A model generated the notes under the pieces. That model saw only the letters and a list, made by a program, of their open reading frames with translations. It did not search any database and was not told the DNA's origin. From NCBI GenBank assembly GCA_002402465.1, contig DHFW01000007.1, forward strand, positions 12,666 to 64,900: DNA of 52,235 bases, in the 5' to 3' direction. The translations under genes were made by a program, and so were the position numbers. The DNA is from Bacteroidales bacterium UBA4814. GTDB lineage: Bacteria > Bacteroidota > Bacteroidia > Bacteroidales > UBA7960. Positions 32,515 through 41,128 of the stretch are shown one piece after another; position 1 is the stretch's first letter; every line of letters begins with the position of its first letter.

Positions 32515-34332
32515 ATGTTTACACTTGAAATTGCAATCGTTCTGGTAGTCCTGCTTGGTGCAGTAATTCTTTTTGCCACTGAACGTTATCCTGTGGATGT
32601 GGTGGCTATTATCGCCATGTCGATTTTGGTGGTAAGCGGGGTGATTACGCCCGAGCAGGGCGTTTCTGGCTTCAGCAACTCGGCTACCGTAACCGTTGCA
32701 GCCATGTTCATTCTAAGCGCTGCACTTTTCAAATCGGGCGCCGTGATTGGGATAGGAAAGAAGATGGCCCAGCTTTTCAAATTCAATTTCTGGATAGGTA
32801 TTTTTGTCCTGATGGTTACTGTGGCGGGCATCTCTGCTTTTATCAACAACACCCCCGTGGTGGCTATCTTTATCCCTATCCTTGCAGGTGCGGCAGCAAG
32901 CTCAAAGAAAAACCTTGCCAAAATGCTGATGCCGCTTTCTTATGCTTCGATGTTTGGTGGCGTTTGTACCCTGATCGGTACTTCAACAAATATTCTTGTG
33001 AGTGGCATAGCTGCTGACAATGGCCTGGAGCCTTTCGGCATGTTTGAAATGTCGAAAATGGGTTTGATCTTTCTGGCGGTAGGGCTGGTTTATATGATGG
33101 TTGTCGGAATTCACTTGATCCCAAATCGCGGAGAAACGGGCGGGTTAGTAAAAAAATTCGGCATGGGCGATTATCTTACCGAAATAGTATTGCTTAAAAA
33201 GGCACCTTCGGTTGGTAAAACCATTGCAGAATCGCCTCTGGTAAAGTTGTTGGAGATCGATATCCTTGAAGTAAATAAAAAGGGCCAGCACTTTATTATG
33301 CCAAGCGGCGATATGCTGCTTGAGGAGGGAGATATACTTAAGGTACGCTGCGATGTGGAGAAGATAAAAACCCTGAAGGAAAGACAGGGGATTGCTTTGA
33401 AAACAGATTTAAAATTCAGCGAACCGAAACTTTCGGTAGCTGGGTCGAATGCCGAGCAGGAAAAACTGGTACTGGTAGAAGCAGTTATTGCTCCCAATAG
33501 TCATTTTGAGGGCAAAACGGTGAAGCAGCTGAGGTTTCGTCAACGCTACGGTGCTACGGTGCTTGCCATCAGGCATCGCGGCGAGGTAATGCGCGATAAG
33601 GTAGCTACCACCATATTGCGGTCGGGCGATACTTTGCTGATTGAAGTGGACCGCGACCGCCTTCCCTTCTTGCAGCAATTACAGTTGCGTGGCAGGAACA
33701 CTTTCCTGATCGTTTCGGAGGTGGGTTTCCCTGAGTTCAAGAAAGAAAAGATTTATACCGTTGTGCTCACCATTGCAGCCATTATTGCCTTGGCTTCGCT
33801 TGAAATTCTTCCCATTATGGTTGCAGCCATCATTGGTTGCATGTTTTTGGTGATTACCAGGTGCATAAGCATGGAAGAGGCTTACCAGGCCATCGACTGG
33901 AAGGTGATTTTTTTGCTGGCTGGTGCCATGAGTATGGGTGTGGCTCTCGACCGCAGCGGGGCAGCCGCCCTTTTAAGTGGTTTTCTGATCGATATTGTTG
34001 GCGGCCTTGGGCCCATCGCCATACTATCAGTACTATACCTGATAACCTCACTGCTTACCGAAACCATGAGCAACAACGCCAGCGCAGTGCTGCTGGCTCC
34101 CATTGCCATAGCCGCCGCCATTACCATGGAGGTTGATGCCAGACCATTCCTTATGGCCATTACCTTTGCGGCTTCCTCCAGCTTTATGACTCCGGTGGGC
34201 TATCAAACCAACACCATGATTTATGGCGCCGGTGGATTTAAATTTTCTGACTTCCTTAGGGTGGGAACCCCGCTCAACATTATTTTCTGGATACTTGCCA
34301 CCTTTCTTATTCCTGTTTTTTTCCCTTTCTAA
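32515..34332 (+). CDS. SLC13/DASS-type permease with two TrkA-C (RCK_C) domains
   Basis: A 605-residue inner-membrane transporter of the divalent anion/sodium symporter superfamily. Membrane segments at about 1-25, 45-70, 90-125 and 165-200, with the family signature FINNTPVVAIFIPI and STNILVSG. Residues about 205-295 and 300-390 are two TrkA-C domains (DYLTEIVLLKKAPSVGKTIAESPLVKLLEIDILEV...GDILKVRCDVEKI; VAPNSHFEGKTVKQLRFRQRYGATVLAIRHRGEVMRDKV...GDTLLIEVDRDRL). The second membrane half ends with TETMSNNASAVLLAPIA and SSFMTPVGYQTNTMIYGAGG. Sulfate or dicarboxylate are the usual substrates, but this cannot be settled here. An MscS-type gene follows after 11 bp. Confidence 0.87.
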   Translation: MFTLEIAIVLVVLLGAVILFATERYPVDVVAIIAMSILVVSGVITPEQGVSGFSNSATVTVAAMFILSAALFKSGAVIGIGKKMAQLFKFNFWIGIFVLMVTVAGISAFINNTPVVAIFIPILAGAAASSKKNLAKMLMPLSYASMFGGVCTLIGTSTNILVSGIAADNGLEPFGMFEMSKMGLIFLAVGLVYMMVVGIHLIPNRGETGGLVKKFGMGDYLTEIVLLKKAPSVGKTIAESPLVKLLEIDILEVNKKGQHFIMPSGDMLLEEGDILKVRCDVEKIKTLKERQGIALKTDLKFSEPKLSVAGSNAEQEKLVLVEAVIAPNSHFEGKTVKQLRFRQRYGATVLAIRHRGEVMRDKVATTILRSGDTLLIEVDRDRLPFLQQLQLRGRNTFLIVSEVGFPEFKKEKIYTVVLTIAAIIALASLEILPIMVAAIIGCMFLVITRCISMEEAYQAIDWKVIFLLAGAMSMGVALDRSGAAALLSGFLIDIVGGLGPIAILSVLYLITSLLTETMSNNASAVLLAPIAIAAAITMEVDARPFLMAITFAASSSFMTPVGYQTNTMIYGAGGFKFSDFLRVGTPLNIIFWILATFLIPVFFPF

Positions 34333-34343
34333 CCAATTAACTT

Positions 34344-35249
34344 ATGGAAACCTTAAAAAATTTTTACTTGTCGGCAAGGGAATTTCTCGAACATCCGCTT
34401 TTTAAGCTGGGCAACACGGCATTTACTCTTTCTACCATTCTGTACCTGGTCATTTCAATAACGCTGCTTTTTTACTTGTCGGGTAAAATAAAGAAACTTT
34501 TGCAAAACCGTATTCTTGTTAAATATAATGTTGAAATAGGTGTAAGACAGGCTATTAGTACCATTCTGAGATACGTAATTGTGGTGGTTGGCCTGGTCGT
34601 AATCATTCAAACTGCGGGTATTGACCTGAGTTTTATAACTGTTCTTGCAGGGGCGCTGGGTGTGGGTATTGGCTTTGGCCTGCAAAATATTACCAATAAC
34701 TTCGTCAGTGGTATAGTAATTTTAATTGAAAGGCCTGTAAAGGTTGGCGACCGCATTGAGGTAAACACCACTTCTGGCGAAAAAGTAAACGGCGATGTGA
34801 TCAATATTTCGGCCCGGGCTACCACCATACTTACCAATGATAACATTGCTATCATAGTGCCCAACTCAAACCTGATTACCTCTGCAGTGATTAACTGGAG
34901 CTACAACGACCGCAGGGTCAGGTTCAATTTTGTGGTTCCCGTACACTACGATGAAGATCCGGAAGTGGTAAAGAAACTCCTTCTCGAAGTGGCCAGGGAA
35001 AATGAAGGGGTACTAAAAAATCCAATACCAGACGTTTTGCTTGATGAATTTGCTGACAGCTCCATTAATTATGTGCTCAGGATTTGGACCACGCGCTACA
35101 TTCAAAAGCCAGGGGTGCTGCGCAGCCAGCTTTATTATGCCATTGCGAAGAAATTCCGCGAAAACAATATTACCATACCCTATCATCAGCTCGACCTTTA
35201 TGTGAAGGAAATGGTGAGTGAGAAACTCAAATCTGGCTTGGATGGGTAG
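34344..35249 (+). CDS. mscS: MscS-family mechanosensitive ion channel
   Basis: A 301-residue small-conductance mechanosensitive channel protein that releases solutes on hypo-osmotic shock. Three membrane helices (about 28-47, 70-95, 100-130), the last with the pore-lining and beta-domain start GALGVGIGFGLQNITNNFVSGIVILIERPVKVGDRIEV, then the beta domain (IVPNSNLITSAVINWSYNDRRVRFNFVVPVHYDEDPEVVKKLLLEVA) and the C-terminal cage. Starts 11 bp after the SLC13 permease and is probably cotranscribed with it. Confidence 0.93.
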   Translation: METLKNFYLSAREFLEHPLFKLGNTAFTLSTILYLVISITLLFYLSGKIKKLLQNRILVKYNVEIGVRQAISTILRYVIVVVGLVVIIQTAGIDLSFITVLAGALGVGIGFGLQNITNNFVSGIVILIERPVKVGDRIEVNTTSGEKVNGDVINISARATTILTNDNIAIIVPNSNLITSAVINWSYNDRRVRFNFVVPVHYDEDPEVVKKLLLEVARENEGVLKNPIPDVLLDEFADSSINYVLRIWTTRYIQKPGVLRSQLYYAIAKKFRENNITIPYHQLDLYVKEMVSEKLKSGLDG

Positions 35250-35278
35250 GGTTTTAGGCTAATTCTTAAAGTGCTTTC

Positions 35279-36580
35279 TTAAGGCTGGCACATTTGCTGA
35301 ATCAGGCCCGCCATTTTCCGGGTTAATTCCTTCCGGGAAAAGTGGTCTATGCCTTCTGAGGTGCAAAGCAGGTTCTGGCTTTGAAAAGCGTTGGCCCATT
35401 TCAAAAGCTGATCCTTCATTTTATCGGGATTTCGAAAGCCACAAACAGTTCCGCTTTGTGTTTGGTAAATAATGCCGGCGGTATCTCCATCTTCTGGTCC
35501 AATCACCAAAACAGGCCTTTTCAGGGCCAGGTATTCATAAAGTTTTCCGGGGGTGATGCCCATTACGTTGGGGGTGTCATTAATGGGCAACAGCAACAAG
35601 GCCGATTGTGCTGCCCGGGCCAGCGCCTGATCGTGGGGCAGGTAGTCGGTCTTTTCCACGAAAGCGGACAGCCCGTTTTTCTCCAGCGCTTCAACTACCG
35701 AAATGTCGGTTTTACCAATAAGCCTGATGGTGAGTTTGTTTTTGAAAAACGCATTTTCAGCCACCAGTTGGCCAAGTACTTTCCATAAATGGTGGGGGTT
35801 GCGGTCGGCATTGAGCGAGCCCAGGTGGGTGATACTGAAGGTATCGTAATCGAATTCAGGCAGGTTTACGAAATCTTCAGGGTCGAAGCCATTGGTCAGC
35901 ACTTCTATTTCCCTCTCGTAAAGACTTTTAAGGTCTTCTGCCCAGTTGGGACTAACCGTAACCACCTTGTCGGCATCTTTCAGCACTTGCTTTTCAAGGC
36001 GTTTGTGTTTGCGATCGGCACATTTTGTAAGCATGAGCTGATCGTAGAAGTCGATCTGTGTCCAGGGGTCGCGAAAGTCGGCCAGCCAGGGAGTGTTCAG
36101 CTTCTTTTTTAGGCCCAGGGCAATAAGGTGCATGCTGTGGGGCGGCCCGGTCGATACCATGGCGTCCACCGGGTTTTGCCTGAGCCAATGGCTCAAAAAT
36201 TTTACGGAGGGCCTGATCCAGAATTTGCGTGCATCCGGAATAAAAAGATTGCCGCGCAGCCACGTGGCCATATGCTCCAACAGCCCAGGCTTTTTGCTTT
36301 CGCTGATGAAACCTGCCTGCACCTTTTCGTGCTTTTTGCGCCCGGTAATAATCTTATAAAGCAGGTAAGGCTCCCAGATTTTGGTTTTCAGTACGGTAAT
36401 TCCTTCAGGGATATCTTTTTGCAGCGAATGGTCATAACCCGGGTATTCGGGGTTTTCGGGAGTGTAGATTACCGGTTCCCAGCCAAACTCCCGAAGGTAC
36501 TTGCTAAACTTCAGCCAGCGCTGCACCCCAGCTCCTGAGCTGGGCGGCCAGTAATAGCTTATGATCAATACCTTTTTCAA
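35279..36580 (-). CDS. Glycosyltransferase family 4-like protein
   Basis: A 433-residue GT-B glycosyltransferase. N-terminal acceptor-binding domain begins MKKVLIISYYWPPSSGAGVQRWLKFSKYLREFGWEPVIYTP; C-terminal donor domain shows FSITHLGSLNADRNPHHLWKVLGQL, DYLPHDQALARAAQSALLLLPINDTPNVMGITPGKLYEYLALKRPVLVIGPEDGDTAGII, where the E of PGKLYEYLA is the usual donor-binding residue. Sugar and acceptor are unknown; a role in surface polysaccharide is likely. Divided from yfhO by 11 bp in the same direction, so they are probably cotranscribed. Confidence 0.88.
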   Translation of the reverse strand: MKKVLIISYYWPPSSGAGVQRWLKFSKYLREFGWEPVIYTPENPEYPGYDHSLQKDIPEGITVLKTKIWEPYLLYKIITGRKKHEKVQAGFISESKKPGLLEHMATWLRGNLFIPDARKFWIRPSVKFLSHWLRQNPVDAMVSTGPPHSMHLIALGLKKKLNTPWLADFRDPWTQIDFYDQLMLTKCADRKHKRLEKQVLKDADKVVTVSPNWAEDLKSLYEREIEVLTNGFDPEDFVNLPEFDYDTFSITHLGSLNADRNPHHLWKVLGQLVAENAFFKNKLTIRLIGKTDISVVEALEKNGLSAFVEKTDYLPHDQALARAAQSALLLLPINDTPNVMGITPGKLYEYLALKRPVLVIGPEDGDTAGIIYQTQSGTVCGFRNPDKMKDQLLKWANAFQSQNLLCTSEGIDHFSRKELTRKMAGLIQQMCQP

Positions 36581-36591
36581 AGAAGCCTGTT

Positions 36592-39069
36592 TTAGCTTTC
36601 AAGAATCTTGTCGGCGGGGTCAGTGCGGTACCTTTTCACTTCTTTTATCACAAAAAGGATAATCAGGGCCAGCAGCAGGGCGCTGAAAGTCCAGGCAATC
36701 TTGCCCCCGGTATAATAGGCGGCAGGACGGAAAACAAACTCAATTTCGCCCTGGCCGGCAGGTATTACCATGCCCCGAAGCAAATAGTTTACCCGGAAGA
36801 AATCAGCCTCTTCGCCATTTAGGGTGGCTATCCAGCCATCAGGATAATAAATTTCAGAAAATACCGCCAGTTGCTCTGTGTTGGTTTGGTAAGCGTACCT
36901 GAGCCGGTTGGGCTGATACTCGGTAAGCTCGATGCGGGCAAGGCTGTCGGGTTTAAAGTTTCTTTTTTCCACAAATCGGGCAAAGCGTTTGTCGACTACA
37001 GCCTCGGTTCCGGGGTCCATCATGTCCAGGGCCAGGATTTCTTCATCAGCATTCTCAACCACCTGCACCTGGCTGACAAACCAGGCATTACCCAAGGCAT
37101 TGGGGTTGCGCATTACTTCGGGCTGCCGGTCTTGTCCGGGTACAATAATATACCTGGTGTTGAGCATGTTGAGCACATAAATGTTATCTTCGACAATGTG
37201 AAAATCGATAATATCCTGGTAGCGTTGCAGTTTGGCGCCATGGTACCCGCCAATGGAATTGTGGAACCACGAGGTGGAGGTTTCGTTGAAAGTATTTACG
37301 GTGCGGTTGTAAACCCTGTAGTGCAGATCGGTGTCCTGCATAATCTGCAAGTTGGCTTGGGTGGGCTGGTAAGGATTTTCGACCACGCGACGTGGCTGGA
37401 AGTTGCTGTCGTTGAGGTAGCGCTTATTTATGGGCCACATGTCAAGGGTTATCAGTGCCACAATCAGAATGGCGAAAGCCGGTGCCTTGATTTTGCGGAA
37501 GGCAAACAGCAAGGCAATGGCGCCTGCTGCAAGGGCAAACAGCATGCTGCGCAGGGCATCAGCCCTGAAAATGTCTACCCGCGCATCCGTCAGGCTGGCA
37601 AGGAACAGCTTGATTTGGGAAGCTGCCTGCGGATTCTCCGCCATTTGCCCGGCAAAAAAATCGGATTCCATTTGGCTGGAAAAACTGAAAAAGGTGGTAG
37701 GAGCCAGATAAAACACAAACGCTATACCAGCCGTCAGGCCGATTGCGGTGAGGAATTCTTTGCCTTTGATGCTCAGTAGTTCGGGGTTTTTATACAGGCG
37801 GTGCATACCTAAAAATGCCAGGGCAGGAATGGTAAATTCAGCAATGACCAGTGTCATGGAAACGGCCCTGAACTTATTGTAGCCCGGCACAAAATCAATA
37901 AAGAAGTCGGTCAGTGGCATAAAGTTTTTTCCCCAGGCAAGTAAAATGGAAAGTATGGTGGCCAATAGCAATCCCCACTTCAGGGCGCCTTTCACATAAA
38001 ATAGGCCCAGGAAAAAGAAAAACAGCACTACCGCTCCCACATATACTGGTCCGGAGGTAAATGGCTGATCGCCCCAGTAGTGGTTTTGCTGCCCAACAAA
38101 GTTGCGCATTTGCCTGTCGACCTTGCTCATGGCCCGGGTGTTGTCGCCCAGGGCACCGGTGGCTCCACCCTTCACGTTGGGAATGAGCAGCGAAAAGGTT
38201 TCGCCAACCCCATAGCTCCAGTTGGTAATATAATCCTTCGACAGGCCGCTGCTGGGCTCGCGGTCGCCAATGGTCAGCTCAGATCCGCCGCGCATGGTTT
38301 CTGAGGAATACGAGTAGGTAGCCCAGAAGTTGCCAATGTTAATACCGACAGCGATAATGAGGCCGGCCAACAAAACTCCCAGCCCCTTAAAAAAGTGCCC
38401 TAGGCGGCCTTCCTTCAGGTGTTCATAAAACTCGAAGAGGCCATAAAACAAAACTATCCAAGCCAGGTAATAGGTGATTTGAAAGTGGTTGGCAAACAAC
38501 TGCAATCCCATGAAAATGGCAAACAGCAAGCCTCCTGCCATGCGGTTTCCCCTGAAGGTATAAATGATGGAAGCCATTACAGGGGCCATATAGGCAATGG
38601 CCACCGCTTTGGAGTTATGTCCGGCTTCAATAATAATAAAGTGATAAGACGAGAAGGCGAAGCCAACGGCCCCGGCCAGCGCCACCCAGGGATTTACCTT
38701 TAGCAAGAGCAGGAAAATGAAAAAACCGGCAAAATACAGGAAAATCATGTCGGCCGGGCGAGGCAGCCACAGGGTCATGATTTTATGAAAAAACCCTGCA
38801 ATGTTATAGGCCCATTCCACCGAAATCTGAAAGGCGGGCATGCCACTAAACATGGAGTTGGTCCAAAGGGCTTCCTGGCCGGTTTCCTCGCGAAATTCGA
38901 CAATTTCCCTGGCCATGCCCTGGTAATTCACGATATCGGGCTGCAGCAGGCGTTTGCCTTCGAGCAGGGGGCTTACGTAAACAATGGTTAGCAGCACAAA
39001 CAGTACAATGGCAACCAGGTAAGGGCTCAGTTCCTTAAGAGGCGGAAACAGGCTTTTTTTGTTTTCCAT
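36592..39069 (-). CDS. YfhO family polytopic membrane protein
   Basis: An 825-residue protein with about 12 membrane helices and a large C-terminal extracytoplasmic part, matching the YfhO family (GT-C-like fold, thought to glycosylate cell-surface polymers). Visible: N-terminal helix LVAIVLFVLLTIVYVSPLL, an acidic loop after it, AGFAFSSYHFIIIEAGHNSKAVAIAYMAP, and the typical C-terminus NRLRYAYQTNTEQLAVFSEIYYPDGWIATLNGEEADFFRVNYLLRGMVIPAGQGEIEFVFRPAAYYTGGKIAWTF. Lies between DUF4834 and a GT4 glycosyltransferase, which supports a glycan role. The exact acceptor is unknown. Confidence 0.88.
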   Translation of the reverse strand: MENKKSLFPPLKELSPYLVAIVLFVLLTIVYVSPLLEGKRLLQPDIVNYQGMAREIVEFREETGQEALWTNSMFSGMPAFQISVEWAYNIAGFFHKIMTLWLPRPADMIFLYFAGFFIFLLLLKVNPWVALAGAVGFAFSSYHFIIIEAGHNSKAVAIAYMAPVMASIIYTFRGNRMAGGLLFAIFMGLQLFANHFQITYYLAWIVLFYGLFEFYEHLKEGRLGHFFKGLGVLLAGLIIAVGINIGNFWATYSYSSETMRGGSELTIGDREPSSGLSKDYITNWSYGVGETFSLLIPNVKGGATGALGDNTRAMSKVDRQMRNFVGQQNHYWGDQPFTSGPVYVGAVVLFFFFLGLFYVKGALKWGLLLATILSILLAWGKNFMPLTDFFIDFVPGYNKFRAVSMTLVIAEFTIPALAFLGMHRLYKNPELLSIKGKEFLTAIGLTAGIAFVFYLAPTTFFSFSSQMESDFFAGQMAENPQAASQIKLFLASLTDARVDIFRADALRSMLFALAAGAIALLFAFRKIKAPAFAILIVALITLDMWPINKRYLNDSNFQPRRVVENPYQPTQANLQIMQDTDLHYRVYNRTVNTFNETSTSWFHNSIGGYHGAKLQRYQDIIDFHIVEDNIYVLNMLNTRYIIVPGQDRQPEVMRNPNALGNAWFVSQVQVVENADEEILALDMMDPGTEAVVDKRFARFVEKRNFKPDSLARIELTEYQPNRLRYAYQTNTEQLAVFSEIYYPDGWIATLNGEEADFFRVNYLLRGMVIPAGQGEIEFVFRPAAYYTGGKIAWTFSALLLALIILFVIKEVKRYRTDPADKILES

Positions 39070-39090
39070 GGGATGTCTCTTCCGTTGGTT

Positions 39091-39345
39091 TTATTCTTTA
39101 ATGTCTTCAAAATCAGTATATTCACCAAGACCTTCGGTATCTGGCCTGGTAGTGTCATCTTTATAGGTGATGGTCATTTCTCCTTTTTTCTTGCGTTGAT
39201 GACTCTTGGCAGCACGCGGGTTCTGCTCGTAAAATTTTTTCTTTACCCGATTAAGGTACCATTTAACAATCCAAGGGAAGACATATGCGGTAAGCACTCT
39301 GAAGATCAGGTAAACCAGGATAAATGTGCCAATAATTCTAAACAT
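39091..39345 (-). CDS. DUF4834 family small membrane protein
   Basis: An 84-residue protein with one N-terminal membrane helix (FRIIGTFILVYLIFRVLTAYVFPWIVKWYL), a basic middle (RVKKKFYEQNPRAAKSHQRKKKGEMTITYKDD) and an acidic tail (EGLGEYTDFEDIKE), the DUF4834 pattern found throughout Bacteroidetes. Function unknown; the tail is predicted cytoplasmic. Lies 21 bp before yfhO in the same direction. Confidence 0.82.
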   Translation of the reverse strand: MFRIIGTFILVYLIFRVLTAYVFPWIVKWYLNRVKKKFYEQNPRAAKSHQRKKKGEMTITYKDDTTRPDTEGLGEYTDFEDIKE

Positions 39346-39452
39346 GATTCTGAAATAAGGGCCTTTGGTTCTAAAGCAACCGCCGCCAGCCTCTAAAATA
39401 AGGTGTCAAAGTTACAAAAATTACCCTATCAGAGGCTTTTGGATATTCGCTT

Positions 39453-40580
39453 TTATGGATTTAGTTCCGCTTCCGCTGAAAACCAGCCTGCAATGTGTTT
39501 CCAGAAGTTGCGGTGAAAAGTTTCGCCTTTTTCACCAGGAAACAGGTCGATGAAGCTTTGCGGATCGGGCTGCTCCGGGATAAAGGTAATTTTGCTTTCG
39601 GGCCGGTAAAGGTCCCGGTATTCGGGGTGAAACTGCACGCCCAGCACATGGGGGTAGGAGGTATGCTCAATGGCTTCTGCAATACGGCCGTCCATCGACC
39701 AGGCAGTAACCTTCAGCCCTTTGCCTAACTCTTTGGCTGCCTGGTGGTGCGAACTCCACACGTAGGGCAACTCCCCTATGCCTTCGTTTACAGTGGCCAA
39801 ATGTCCTCCTTCTATGCGAATCTGGTGAGCCGAATAAAAAGACACTTCGTTGTCGAGGCTGTAGTTGCGGTAGTAGTTTCGGTGCAGCGTTTGCGGGTCG
39901 GCTTCCAGGGTGGCTTCCACGGTGGTGTGGCCGTAAACTTCGAAAGGAATGTCCTGAATCAGGGTTCCGCCGGTGGCCACATTCATGGTTTGCATGCCCA
40001 GGCAAATGCCCAGGATGCCATAATGGGGTTTGTCTTCAAGAAAAGGCCTGAATTCCTCATTCTGGTGTCCGCCTAATAGATGAAACATTAGCGAAAGCTC
40101 AAGATAATGCCTGTATGGATCGGTTACCACCGTGAGCAGGCTCATGTTTTTACCATAGGTGGCGGGTGGCAGGTCGGGTCCGCCAAAAAATAAAATGCCT
40201 TCAGATTGTTCAAATATTTCCCTGAAAAGGGGAGTGGCTTCATTTTCAGCATAAAGATTGTCGTTGCTTAACCCGGCCGAAATGCCGAGTAAGGTTATTT
40301 GCCCCAGCTCTTCTTCTCCAATAAATTCCTGAGTTAATGCATAGTCGTATGCGGCTCTTTCGTGAAATACACCCACCACCCTGTAGGTTTCGGGCAGGGA
40401 AAAAATGCCTTCTTTGGTTAAAAAGAGGAAGGTGCGCAAATTGTTTACCGTGGGGTTCATCAGCACCAGGTGCTTTTCGCCGGTCAAAAAGCTTTTGTCA
40501 GATGGCTCCGGAGCGGGCGCCTGCTTGCAGGCCTGCACAAAAATGAGAAGAATAAAAAGCCAGTGTAGCGTTGTTTTCAT
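39453..40580 (-). CDS. Lipoprotein with class I glutamine amidotransferase (peptidase C26-like) domain
   Basis: A 375-residue protein with a lipoprotein signal (MKTTLHWLFILLIFVQAC, lipobox VQAC) followed by a class I glutamine amidotransferase-like domain of the gamma-glutamyl hydrolase/PuuD type. The nucleophile elbow is GICLGMQ (C193), the catalytic histidine and glutamate are in VLGVQFHPEYR, and a GGPDLPPATYG segment corresponds to the oxyanion region. All three catalytic residues are therefore present, in a protein predicted to sit outside the cytoplasm. Possible substrates are gamma-glutamyl peptides or peptidoglycan-derived peptides; this is inference. It stands alone, with terminators of rpmH behind it. 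Confidence 0.78.
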   Translation of the reverse strand: MKTTLHWLFILLIFVQACKQAPAPEPSDKSFLTGEKHLVLMNPTVNNLRTFLFLTKEGIFSLPETYRVVGVFHERAAYDYALTQEFIGEEELGQITLLGISAGLSNDNLYAENEATPLFREIFEQSEGILFFGGPDLPPATYGKNMSLLTVVTDPYRHYLELSLMFHLLGGHQNEEFRPFLEDKPHYGILGICLGMQTMNVATGGTLIQDIPFEVYGHTTVEATLEADPQTLHRNYYRNYSLDNEVSFYSAHQIRIEGGHLATVNEGIGELPYVWSSHHQAAKELGKGLKVTAWSMDGRIAEAIEHTSYPHVLGVQFHPEYRDLYRPESKITFIPEQPDPQSFIDLFPGEKGETFHRNFWKHIAGWFSAEAELNP

Positions 40581-40670
40581 GGGCGTTTGCTTTGTTGTGG
40601 GTCGATTCGTTGAAAATACCTTTCAGGGAGCCTGTTTTTTTTGGGCAGCCATAAAATTATGATTCTTTTA

Positions 40671-40691
40671 CAAAAAAAGCCCCGAAGGGCA
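40671..40691 (-). terminator. Second terminator downstream of rpmH
   Basis: Minus strand: GCCC-TTCG-GGGC hairpin (40679-40690) followed by seven T residues, directly behind the first rpmH terminator. Confidence 0.75.
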
Positions 40692-40730
40692 TAAAAAAAG
40701 ATAACCCCGAAACGGAGTTATCTTTTTTTG
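40692..40730 (-). terminator. Main terminator of rpmH (bidirectional in appearance)
   Basis: Stem AGATAAC-CCCG / CGGA-GTTATCT around loop AAA with one mismatch, flanked by A7 on one side and T7 on the other, so it can work on both strands. It lies 28 bp after the rpmH stop codon. Confidence 0.88.
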
Positions 40731-40757
40731 TTGATAAACCTAATTTTTAACCAAAAC

Positions 40758-40913
40758 CTACTTATGAGTCTTTTCATCAGACACGGTCAGCCTTTTGCGG
40801 CCTTTGGCCCTGCGGGCTGCCAGCACCCTGCGACCATTTTTGGTGGCCATGCGGCTCTTAAAACCGTGCTTGTTTTTTCTTTTTCTTACCGAGGGTTGAA
40901 ATGTCCGTTTCAT
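40758..40913 (-). CDS. rpmH: 50S ribosomal protein L34
   Basis: A 51-residue, strongly basic L34. The translation begins MKRTFQPSVRKRKNKHGFKS, continues RMATKNGRRVLAARRAKGRKRLT and ends VSDEKTHK, the full length and pattern of the family. It has a strong own promoter (41009-41040, minus strand) with a leader of about 90 nt, and two tandem terminators downstream, so it is a single-gene unit. The usual dnaA/rnpA neighbours are not present, as in other Bacteroidetes. Confidence 0.97.
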   Translation of the reverse strand: MKRTFQPSVRKRKNKHGFKSRMATKNGRRVLAARRAKGRKRLTVSDEKTHK

Positions 40914-41008
40914 TATTCAAAAATATTTTTCCGTGCGTATTACTCTGATTGCTGGCTGTTTTCTTTTGCTCTTGAAACGGTTTATACCCCGCTTCATTTT
41001 CAGGACTG

Positions 41009-41040
41009 CAAAGATAGATAAATTATTTTTTCTGCCAAAA
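41009..41040 (-). promoter_or_regulatory. Bacteroidetes-type promoter of rpmH
   Basis: Minus strand TTTTG (41040-41036), 19 bp, then TATCTTTG (41016-41009), an exact match to both promoter elements. Transcription should start near 41002, giving a leader of about 90 nt before the rpmH ATG. Confidence 0.65.
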
Positions 41041-41070
41041 GCTTTTTTGGAAAAAAATTGGCATTTTATG

Positions 41071-41110
41071 AAAAAGAAAGGAACCGCACTCAAGAGGGCG
41101 CAGCTCCTTT
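41071..41110 (-). terminator. Terminator of pepD/pqqD-like unit
   Basis: Minus strand imperfect hairpin AAAGGAGCTGCGCCC ... GTGCGGTTCCTTT (41077-41110) followed by TCTTTTTC. It lies 18 bp beyond the pepD stop codon. Confidence 0.7.
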
Positions 41111-41128
41111 CTGAAATATGCATGAAAT

